Source: an uncultured Lachnospira sp. (GTDB taxonomy: Bacteria > Bacillota > Clostridia > Lachnospirales > Lachnospiraceae). From it: DNA of 9,536 nucleotides. The position numbers were made by a program, and so were the translations under genes. The stretch covers positions 1-9,536 of the forward strand of contig CAMVRH010000024.1 of assembly GCA_947169835.1 (NCBI GenBank), in the 5' to 3' direction. The notes beneath the pieces were generated by a model that saw nothing but the letters and a program-made list of their open reading frames with translations, was not told where the DNA came from and searched no databases. Shown one piece after another: positions 1-5,768 of the stretch; within the stretch, counting starts at the first letter, position 1, and each line of letters opens with the position of its first letter.

Positions 1-2142
1 GAAAGTATTTTGACTGCTCAGCCTGTCGAGGAAGGCCCTCAGCAAATGAGTTTCTTTAACGATGACTCACCATCTAACAATAAATATGATGAGCCAAAGG
101 AAACTCCTGCTTTTGAAAAGCCTGATTTCCTTAAAGAAGAGAATATGCCAGATATGTCTGAAGCACCAGCAGAGGAACCTTTGCCGGGCGTTGATGATGT
201 AGAAGATATGCTTAAGTCTCTTCAGGAGAGAGGAATCTTGGGAGCAGACACCGTGAACAAAGCAGTGAATGCCATAAATAGTGACACTCATCAGATCGAG
301 GAAGAACTAAAAGAAGAAGTCGATAGCATTATGAGTGAGCAGGAAGAAGAACCAGAGGTTGAAGCACCACAGGAGATGCCTGAGGTCATTGTACATGAAC
401 CACTAGTATCACCTGAAGTTGAAACTTCAGAAGAACCAGAGGTTGAAACTCCAGAAGAGCCTGTGACAAAGGCAGAGAATTTTGAAAAACCACAAAATAG
501 ATACACAAGAGAAGAGCCAGAAGAGATTGAGCCAATAGTTCCAGACATGGCAAGCAACTTCTCTGAAGATGATGAAGTGGCAGAGAAAATTATTCAAGGA
601 AAAGATTTCACTCAGCCAGACATTCCAGAATTGGATGATGCAGAGGACAGCAAATTCCACACTGTTCAGATTGGAAACAAGTGGGAAGCTGATGATGACA
701 GTGAAACTGAGAGCAACTTGGTAGAAGATTCTGACAGAGCACCAGTGGAAGCTGGAGTTTTAGATGACTTTGAACCAGAAAATGTTGTTAGTCCAGAAGA
801 TGGAGCTACAAAGGAAGTGGGCGATGTTTTGGCGAAGCCTACAGAGGTTATGCCTGACAGTGATGAACTAGAAAAAGAGAGTAAGAAACCTATCCAGGCT
901 GGAAAAATCTTGGACGAGGCAGTAAAACCAACTAGCGAGCAACCAAAGGATGTTCCAGTGTTTGATTTGTCTGGAGAGTATACTACTCAAGACAACAGTG
1001 AGCCAGAAGCAGAAGCACCTACAGTTGAGCCTGCACCTGAAGTAGAACAGAATCAGGAGCCAGTAGCAGAACAGAACCAGGCACCTACAGCTGATGATAA
1101 ACTAGAGCCAGCGCCAAAGATTGAAAAAGTTCTAAAAGAGAGCAATGGATCTTCAGCGAATATAGATATGATTTCTGGAGAGACACCTGACAATAAATCT
1201 AAAGAACAGATAGGAGCACCAAAGGAAGAACCTAAAGAAGAACCTAAGGCTGAGGTAAAAGAAGAGCCTGAAGAGAAGGCAGAAGATTTGGGAGCAACTA
1301 AGGTTGTTGATGTTCCTGTTAAAAAAGAACTAAAACATAAGATGCGCAAAGAGAAGAAAAAAGAACTAAATACTCAGCGTGTTAAATTTGATGTAGAAGA
1401 TAGCGATATGGCTGTATTTGGCAACTACTTAAATGTAGAAGGCCTAGAAGATACAGTTAAAAAAGTTTGTAACGATCTTATTAAGAAGTTTACAGGACAA
1501 GAGGATACTAATGCTAACGTCATTGTTATGGGTGATGAGAAGACTGGAAAAACAACAATGGCTATCGAAATCATTAAACTTATTAATAAGAAGAGTGAAA
1601 GAAGAAACAGAAAGATTGCCAAGATTAGCGCAAGCACTTTGAATAGAAAAGGATTCATTAGCGTTCTAGGCAAGATTAAGGGTTGCGATTTAATTATTGA
1701 GAATGGTCATGAAATTCATCCAACCACTATCCAAGAAATTGTAAAGTCTCTATCTCCAAACACTACAGATTCAATCATTATCTTAGAAGCAGAGACAGAG
1801 CCTATGGAAGAACTTCTTTCATCGACAATGGGTCTTGGACAAGCATTCACTCATATTGTTAAAATCAAACAGTATAATATTCGCGAGTGGGTTGCGTACG
1901 GAAGTGAGTATGCAAAAACTCAAGGCTATAAACTAGATGAAGTGGCAGAACTAGCATTATTTAAATCTATAGATGATGCATTCGGTGCCCACAAAGGAAT
2001 CAGTAGACTAGATGTGGAAGAAATCATCGACAAAGCTATTGCAAGAAGCGATAGATTTGGAAAGAAACTGTTTGGTTCAAAGAAAGACGACGAGGGACTC
2101 AAATTATTAGATGAGTCAGATTTCAATATAAGTCTAAAGTAG
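1..2142 (+). CDS. Acidic, low-complexity protein with C-terminal AAA+-like (CbxX/SpoVK-type) domain, 5' partial
   Basis: The frame is open to the window edge, and the first possible start (TTG at 10) has no ribosome site, so the true start probably lies upstream. Residues here count from that TTG. Residues 1 to about 435 are rich in Glu, Pro, Asp and Val with imperfect PEVE/KEEP repeats and look disordered. A basic stretch (about 438-451, KKELKHKMRKEKKK) follows, then a globular domain at about 465-690. That domain has a perfect Walker A, GDEKTGKT (508-515). The order of later blocks (LIIENG near 561-566, GLGQAF 608-613, GISR 663-666) resembles CbxX/SpoVK AAA+ proteins. The acidic Walker B pair and the arginine finger of that family are not evident, so hydrolysis is doubtful. 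It has no signal peptide or membrane segment and is probably cytoplasmic. It lies 12 bases before the transketolase genes and is likely co-transcribed. The specific role is unknown. The CDS is certain; the AAA+ assignment is moderately sure. Confidence 0.85.
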   Translation, partial: ESILTAQPVEEGPQQMSFFNDDSPSNNKYDEPKETPAFEKPDFLKEENMPDMSEAPAEEPLPGVDDVEDMLKSLQERGILGADTVNKAVNAINSDTHQIEEELKEEVDSIMSEQEEEPEVEAPQEMPEVIVHEPLVSPEVETSEEPEVETPEEPVTKAENFEKPQNRYTREEPEEIEPIVPDMASNFSEDDEVAEKIIQGKDFTQPDIPELDDAEDSKFHTVQIGNKWEADDDSETESNLVEDSDRAPVEAGVLDDFEPENVVSPEDGATKEVGDVLAKPTEVMPDSDELEKESKKPIQAGKILDEAVKPTSEQPKDVPVFDLSGEYTTQDNSEPEAEAPTVEPAPEVEQNQEPVAEQNQAPTADDKLEPAPKIEKVLKESNGSSANIDMISGETPDNKSKEQIGAPKEEPKEEPKAEVKEEPEEKAEDLGATKVVDVPVKKELKHKMRKEKKKELNTQRVKFDVEDSDMAVFGNYLNVEGLEDTVKKVCNDLIKKFTGQEDTNANVIVMGDEKTGKTTMAIEIIKLINKKSERRNRKIAKISASTLNRKGFISVLGKIKGCDLIIENGHEIHPTTIQEIVKSLSPNTTDSIIILEAETEPMEELLSSTMGLGQAFTHIVKIKQYNIREWVAYGSEYAKTQGYKLDEVAELALFKSIDDAFGAHKGISRLDVEEIIDKAIARSDRFGKKLFGSKKDDEGLKLLDESDFNISLK
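412..459 (+). repeat. Two tandem 24-bp units encoding PEVETxEE
   Basis: Bases 412-435 and 436-459 are near-identical 24-base units encoding PEVETSEE and PEVETPEE. A more diverged relative (PEVEAPQE) is encoded at 352-375. A KEEP-type repeat lies near 1219-1272 and a paired EQNQ motif near 1045-1086. All are in frame within the acidic arm of the first gene, consistent with growth of a disordered segment by slippage or duplication. Confidence 0.7.
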
Positions 2143-2154
2143 AGAGGAAAAACG

Positions 2155-2976
2155 ATGGAAATGGAAAAACTTCAAAGCATTGCGAATGAAGTGAGAAAAG
2201 ACATTATTATCCAGACGCATGCGGCCAAGTCGGGACACCCGGGTGGCTCACTTTCCTGTACAGATATGCTTACATATTTGTACTTCGAGGAAATGAATGT
2301 AGACCCAGCCAATCCTGATAACCCAGACCGCGACAGATTTGTTTTATCTAAGGGACACACTGCACCAGCACTTTACGGTGTTTTGGCGGAGCGTGGTTTT
2401 ATTCCAAAGGAAGATTTGGAATCGCTTAGAAAACCAGATTCATATTTGCAAGGACACCCTGATATGAAACACACTCCAGGTGTTGATATGTCATCAGGAT
2501 CTCTTGGACAAGGTTTTTCAACAGCAGTTGGAATGGCGCTTGCTGCAAAGATGGATGGTAAGTCTTTTAGAACATACGCATTGCTAGGTGATGGAGAGAT
2601 TGAAGAAGGACAGATTTGGGAAGCAGCAATGTTTGCCGGACACAGAAAACTTGATAACTTGGTAGCGATAGTTGATAACAACAACCTTCAAATTGATGGT
2701 ACGTTAGATGAGGTGTGTTCACCATATCCTATCGAGCAAAAATTTGAAGCATTCAACTTCTATGTGATAGACATAAACGGTCATGACTTTAATGAAATAA
2801 GAGCAGCACTAGAAGATGCTAAAGATACAAAAGGAAGACCAACAGCTATCATTATGCGAACTGTAAAAGGTAAAGGTGTTTCATACATGGAAGACCAAGC
2901 AGGTTGGCATGGTAAAGCACCGGATGATGAGTTGTGCGAACAAGCCCTTATTGAATTAGAGGGAGGTGATGCATAA
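2155..2976 (+). CDS. Transketolase, N-terminal (thiamine diphosphate-binding) subunit
   Basis: This is the thiamine-diphosphate-binding half of transketolase, which moves two-carbon ketol units between sugar phosphates in the non-oxidative pentose phosphate pathway in the cytoplasm. At 273 residues it matches the N-terminal subunit of split transketolases. Visible motifs are SGHPGG (26-31), LSKGHTAP (64-71), the cofactor/Mg motif GDGE (145-148) followed 26 residues later by DNNN (174-177), and HGKAP (252-256). The ATG at 2155 is favoured because AGAGAGG (2141-2147) sits 7 bases upstream; an in-frame ATG at 2161 is the alternative. The gene starts 12 bases after the AAA+-like gene and its stop overlaps the start of the C-terminal subunit gene, so the halves should be made in equal amounts and assemble together. 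Substrate preference within the transketolase/DXS-like superfamily is inferred from the split organisation and motifs. Confidence 0.95.
   Translation: MEMEKLQSIANEVRKDIIIQTHAAKSGHPGGSLSCTDMLTYLYFEEMNVDPANPDNPDRDRFVLSKGHTAPALYGVLAERGFIPKEDLESLRKPDSYLQGHPDMKHTPGVDMSSGSLGQGFSTAVGMALAAKMDGKSFRTYALLGDGEIEEGQIWEAAMFAGHRKLDNLVAIVDNNNLQIDGTLDEVCSPYPIEQKFEAFNFYVIDINGHDFNEIRAALEDAKDTKGRPTAIIMRTVKGKGVSYMEDQAGWHGKAPDDELCEQALIELEGGDA
2961..2970 (+). promoter_or_regulatory. Strong Shine-Dalgarno site for the second transketolase subunit
   Basis: GGGAGGTGAT lies inside the end of the upstream coding region, with GGAGG ending 9 bases before the ATG at 2976. It closely matches the anti-Shine-Dalgarno consensus. 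It supports a real translation start at the TAATG overlap and argues that the two-gene transketolase is genuine rather than a frameshift. Confidence 0.85.
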
Positions 2977-3914
2977 TGGCAGACGAGAAAAGAATTGCTA
3001 CTAGAGAAGCTTATGGTGATGCCTTGATAGAATTGGCAAAAGAACACGATGATGTAGTTGTGCTAGATGCCGATTTGGCAGGAGCAACCAAGACAGATAA
3101 GTTCCAGAAAGAATTTCCAGATAGACATATAGATTGCGGTATAGCGGAACAAAATATGATGGGTATAGCAGCAGGTTTATCAACTTGTGGAAAAGTTCCA
3201 TTTGCAAGTTCATTTGCAATGTTTGCAGCAGGACGTGCTTACGAGCAAATCAGAAACACAATCGGATATCCACATCTAAATGTTAAAATCGGTGCTACTC
3301 ATGCAGGAATCTCTGTGGGAGAAGATGGAGCTACTCACCAGTGTAATGAAGATATCGCACTTATGAGAACCATTCCTGGAATGACAATAATCAATCCATC
3401 TGATGCTATAGAAGCGCGCCAGGCAGTAAAAGCGGCATACGAGATGGAAGGTCCAGTGTATATGAGATTTGGTCGTTTGGCAGCACCAATTATAAATGAC
3501 GAGTCATATAAGTTCGAGTTAGGCAAAGGTGTGAAGATGAGAGAGGGTGATGATGTTACTATCATTGCTACAGGACTTATGGTTTCATCAGCCATAGAGG
3601 CAGCAGACATGTTGTTAAGAGATGGCATCAGCGCCGAAGTAATAAACATTCACACTATTAAACCAATCGATAAGGATATCATTATTGAGAGTGCTAAGAA
3701 GACAGGAAGAGTAGTGACTGTGGAAGAACACTCAGTAATTGGTGGTTTGGGAGATGCAGTATCTGATGTTTTAGTATCTTATCACCCAACAGTTCAGACA
3801 AAGATTGGTATTAATGATGAGTATGGACACTCAGGACCGGCTCTTGAACTTCTAAGTGAGTTCAGACTAGATGGAGAAGGTGTTTGTGCAACTATTAAAG
3901 AAATATTTGCATAG
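2976..3914 (+). CDS. Transketolase, C-terminal (pyrimidine-binding and C-terminal domains) subunit
   Basis: This is the partner subunit of the split transketolase. The N-terminal half is the pyrimidine-binding domain. It holds CGIAEQNMMG with the probable cofactor-activating Glu58, an aromatic/Ala segment SSFAMFAAGRAYEQ, and GEDGATHQ (115-122) with His121, typical of the transketolase/DXS/pyruvate dehydrogenase E1-beta group. The C-terminal half contains VEEHSVIGGLGDAVSD, the usual transketolase C-terminal signature. At 312 residues it is full length for this subunit. Its ATG shares one base with the stop of the N-terminal subunit (TAATG), which implies translational coupling. A hairpin terminator begins 11 bases after the stop. 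The domain lacks an independent cofactor diphosphate site, so it should be active only in a heteromer with the upstream product. Confidence 0.95.
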   Translation: MADEKRIATREAYGDALIELAKEHDDVVVLDADLAGATKTDKFQKEFPDRHIDCGIAEQNMMGIAAGLSTCGKVPFASSFAMFAAGRAYEQIRNTIGYPHLNVKIGATHAGISVGEDGATHQCNEDIALMRTIPGMTIINPSDAIEARQAVKAAYEMEGPVYMRFGRLAAPIINDESYKFELGKGVKMREGDDVTIIATGLMVSSAIEAADMLLRDGISAEVINIHTIKPIDKDIIIESAKKTGRVVTVEEHSVIGGLGDAVSDVLVSYHPTVQTKIGINDEYGHSGPALELLSEFRLDGEGVCATIKEIFA

Positions 3915-3925
3915 ATTATTACAAT

Positions 3926-3961
3926 AAAAAAGAAGCGGTGGTTTTCCCACCGCTTCTTTTT
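3926..3961. terminator. Bidirectional intrinsic terminator
   Basis: An 11-bp perfect stem (3931-3941 with 3947-3957, GC-rich core GCGGTGG/CCACCGC) closes a 5-base loop TTTTC. It is flanked by an A-run at 3926-3931 and a T-run at 3957-3961, so each strand reads as hairpin plus U-tract. It sits exactly between the convergent transketolase and sigma-like genes (stops at 3914 and 3968) and can serve both. Confidence 0.92.
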
Positions 3962-3967
3962 CTATGC

Positions 3968-4597
3968 TTAACTGTCGAAACTCCAGTCCAATGGATCTTC
4001 ATCTGAAATATCTTCGTCCACTTCGTCAATAGATGAATCAATGTCATCTGCTAGATGACTATCTTCGTTCACCGACAACACATCCAAAGATATCTTTAAT
4101 AGATTATCAACCTCCTCTTCAGGGATATCCATTTCCTTGGCTAATTCACTGGCTTCTGGTACTCTACCAAGTTTTTCAGTCAACCTTTTTGTTGTGTCAT
4201 CCAAAAGATTAAGCTTATCAGCCAAATGTTGGCTAATCTTATCCGATTCTGCTTGATCTTTGATGGCATTTTCAAATGCTTCTGTCACAGCTTCATCGAC
4301 CAGTTCGTCAAATGCTTCAGGATCTCCGTCTCCATCATAATCGGAAATCACTTCCGTAAGTGCAACGTTTCCCTCCTGAATCAAATCACCAAAGGTTACG
4401 CCCTTATCGCGATAGTCCTGAGCCATTTCAGCAACATGTAGAAGCTCCGAATTAACCAAATCATCAACTACTGAAGAATCTCCGTCAGCTAATCGCATTA
4501 TTAAATCTTCTTTTTCTTCATCAGAAAGTTGAGGAATATTTTCCACATCTTTCATATACATTTCTATAACAGCTAATTCTTTATTAGTCTCTGCCAT
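3968..4597 (-). CDS. Acidic sigma-70-like protein lacking region 4 and a normal region 2.4
   Basis: This 209-residue, strongly acidic protein aligns by eye with sigma-70 factors. YMKDVENIPQLSDEEK (14-29) resembles region 1.2. LVNSELLHVAEMAQDY followed by FGDLIQEGN (69-77) resembles regions 2.1-2.2, the part that grips the RNA polymerase beta-prime coiled coil. ISQHLADKLN through LGRVPEASELAKEM (about 121-156) to LSVNED resembles region 3. Where regions 2.3-2.4 normally carry the aromatic and basic promoter-melting residues, it has DGDGDPEAFDELVDEAVTEA (88-107). No region 4 helix-turn-helix follows; it ends in an acidic tail (179-209). The start is supported by AGAGG (4606-4610, minus strand) 8 bases upstream. 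Transcribed alone, convergent with transketolase, it shares the terminator at 3926-3961. It may bind core polymerase without recognising promoters. The CDS and sigma relationship are well supported; the role is inference. Confidence 0.85.
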   Translation of the reverse strand: MAETNKELAVIEMYMKDVENIPQLSDEEKEDLIMRLADGDSSVVDDLVNSELLHVAEMAQDYRDKGVTFGDLIQEGNVALTEVISDYDGDGDPEAFDELVDEAVTEAFENAIKDQAESDKISQHLADKLNLLDDTTKRLTEKLGRVPEASELAKEMDIPEEEVDNLLKISLDVLSVNEDSHLADDIDSSIDEVDEDISDEDPLDWSFDS

Positions 4598-4642
4598 AAT
4601 CCGTTCCTCTAAGTATTTTTACCGTTCTCATCTGATAATATT

Positions 4643-4671
4643 ATGATAAATAAAAGCCTTGAAAAAATCAA
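4643..4671 (-). promoter_or_regulatory. Candidate sigma-A-type promoter for the sigma-like gene
   Basis: On the minus strand, TTGATT (4666-4671) and TATCAT (4643-4648) are separated by 17 bases. They match the -35 and -10 consensus at 4/6 and 5/6. An overlapping CATAAT lies one step downstream. The site is about 45 bases upstream of the start codon at 4597. Confidence 0.55.
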
Positions 4672-4687
4672 GATATATGGGTAACAT
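4659..4687 (+). promoter_or_regulatory. Weak candidate promoter for the MecA_N-like gene
   Basis: TTGAAA (4659-4664) and TAACAT (4682-4687) are spaced by 17 bases. The -10 matches only 4/6, so this is weak. The two divergent -35 elements lie next to each other inside the inverted repeat CTTGA-A5-TCAAG (4658-4672). Confidence 0.3.
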
Positions 4688-4722
4688 TTTAAGCAGAAAG
4701 AAATTTAAAAAAGGGCAAAATA

Positions 4723-5643
4723 ATGAAAGAAAGTTTTAAAGAAAATTTTAAAAAGTTTAGAAAGACTAGAGCATATTCATTTGTAATTATTTTAGTTGCG
4801 ATAGCGGCTTGCATTCTTATTGGAATGGGAATTGCTGCCTACCAACATGCGAACAATCCTACAGATGAAGGCTCTAAATATCTTCGTGCATTTATAATGC
4901 AAGACTACAACACTATGTACAAAATGGTAGACAAGGACACTACAAAAATCAGCAAGGAAAAGTACATAGAAAAAATGAGAAGTCTTCGTCAAACATATGA
5001 TATAGATTCATATGATATAGGTAAGGTAGAAACTAAAGATGGCACGCAGTTTATAACTATGACTTGCAAGAATGATCAGACCAAGTCAAAGAAAGATTTC
5101 ACAGTATATTTTTCAAAGCATGGTTTCTTCAACCCAACTTATCAAGTAGACTTGAGCAAAGTGAACGAGGACGAGGAGATGATGGCTAATGAGTACCAGA
5201 ATACACTTAGTGCGTCAGCTGACTCTGTCATGAACAGATACTACACAGCCATCAGAAATGAAGATAAAAAATGCAATGATGTGATAGCCCTTTTCAAAAA
5301 CAAAAAAGCAGTAAAGAATTCTGTTAGAAAGACCGCGAAGAAAAATATAAAGGTTTTGACGAAGGGTTCAAAGAATGGAAAAATCAAAAAGTATGCTGTA
5401 AAGGATATTAAGATTAATTCTATCCGCAAAGCATTCAAATATAATGCGCAGAAAAAGAAGTTTACTACTATATATACATACGATTACAACTACAAATCCG
5501 CTACCAATATATCTGTTTCGAACAGTTATATCTTTAAAAAGAAAGGCAAGAGAAAAGTTATTATGACTTTGACATATGACTTTGACGGGGGCAATGTTTC
5601 TCTTGTCGGATTTAAGTTGATTGACAAGAAAAAGAGGAAATAG
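4723..5643 (+). CDS. Membrane-anchored MecA_N/NTF2-like protein without a transpeptidase domain
   Basis: This 306-residue protein has a basic cytoplasmic start (KENFKKFRKTR), one hydrophobic segment (about 19-40) and an external remainder, so it is probably a type II membrane or uncleaved-signal protein. Residues about 50-145 (YLRAFIMQDYNTMYKMVD, then ISKEKYIEKM) follow the pattern of the MecA_N/NTF2-like domain found before penicillin-binding transpeptidase domains. A second segment from about 155 (ADSVMNRYYTAIRNED) may be another NTF2-like unit. No SxxK, SxN or KTG transpeptidase motifs are present, so it is not itself a penicillin-binding protein. The C-terminal half is rich in Lys and ends KKKRK, which could contact anionic wall polymers. 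AAAGGG (4710-4715) lies 7 bases before the ATG. murA follows after 125 bases with no clear terminator between. The domain call is tentative. Confidence 0.75.
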   Translation: MKESFKENFKKFRKTRAYSFVIILVAIAACILIGMGIAAYQHANNPTDEGSKYLRAFIMQDYNTMYKMVDKDTTKISKEKYIEKMRSLRQTYDIDSYDIGKVETKDGTQFITMTCKNDQTKSKKDFTVYFSKHGFFNPTYQVDLSKVNEDEEMMANEYQNTLSASADSVMNRYYTAIRNEDKKCNDVIALFKNKKAVKNSVRKTAKKNIKVLTKGSKNGKIKKYAVKDIKINSIRKAFKYNAQKKKFTTIYTYDYNYKSATNISVSNSYIFKKKGKRKVIMTLTYDFDGGNVSLVGFKLIDKKKRK

Positions 5644-5676
5644 TTTACATAAAAAATGAGTTAGTACACATAAAAA
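5642..5676 (+). repeat. Direct repeat AGTnnACATAAAAA, 21-bp period, upstream of murA promoter
   Basis: AGTTTACATAAAAA (5642-5655) and AGTACACATAAAAA (5663-5676) match at 12 of 14 positions and start 21 bases apart, two helical turns. The second copy ends 7 bases before the murA -35. It could act as an UP-like A-tract or a protein site; no function is shown by sequence alone. Confidence 0.45.
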
Positions 5677-5683
5677 GAAGATA

Positions 5684-5712
5684 TTGAGTATTTATGGGGC
5701 TAATGTTATAAT
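5684..5712 (+). promoter_or_regulatory. murA promoter, extended -10 sigma-A type
   Basis: TTGAGT (5684-5689) is separated by exactly 17 bases from a perfect TATAAT (5707-5712), preceded by the TGn extension (5704-5706). Transcription would start near 5719, about 50 bases before the murA ATG. Confidence 0.85.
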
Positions 5713-5722
5713 ATTTCTAACT

Positions 5723-5740
5723 ATGGATAACTATATCCAT
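5723..5740 (+). promoter_or_regulatory. Inverted repeat at the start of the murA transcript
   Basis: ATGGATA (5723-5729) pairs perfectly with TATCCAT (5734-5740) across a 4-base loop, at about +4 to +21 of the predicted transcript. It could be an operator or a 5'-end RNA hairpin. There is no U-tract after it, so it is not a terminator. Confidence 0.4.
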
Positions 5741-5768
5741 TGCATTTTTGCGCATTTAGGAGAGAAAC

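Noticed and set aside
10..12. TTG at 10 as the true start of the first gene
   Set aside because: The three preceding codons are open in the same frame to the window edge and no ribosome site is visible in them, so the gene most likely begins upstream.
291..557. Minus-strand Ser/Thr-rich reading frame
   Set aside because: It is the antisense image of the Glu/Pro-rich repeats of the first gene; it has no ribosome site or plausible domain.
2974..2978. Transketolase split by a frameshift or sequencing error
   Set aside because: The downstream half has a near-perfect ribosome site (GGGAGGTGAT), an ATG overlapping the stop, and both halves match the known two-subunit form in length.
4226..4441. 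Plus-strand 71-codon reading frame inside the sigma-like gene
   Set aside because: It lies wholly antisense to a better-supported gene and shows no recognisable protein pattern.
4801..4815. Lipobox-like IAAC (Cys30) in the MecA_N-like protein
   Set aside because: The hydrophobic stretch continues for about ten residues beyond the Cys, which fits a transmembrane anchor better than a lipoprotein signal.
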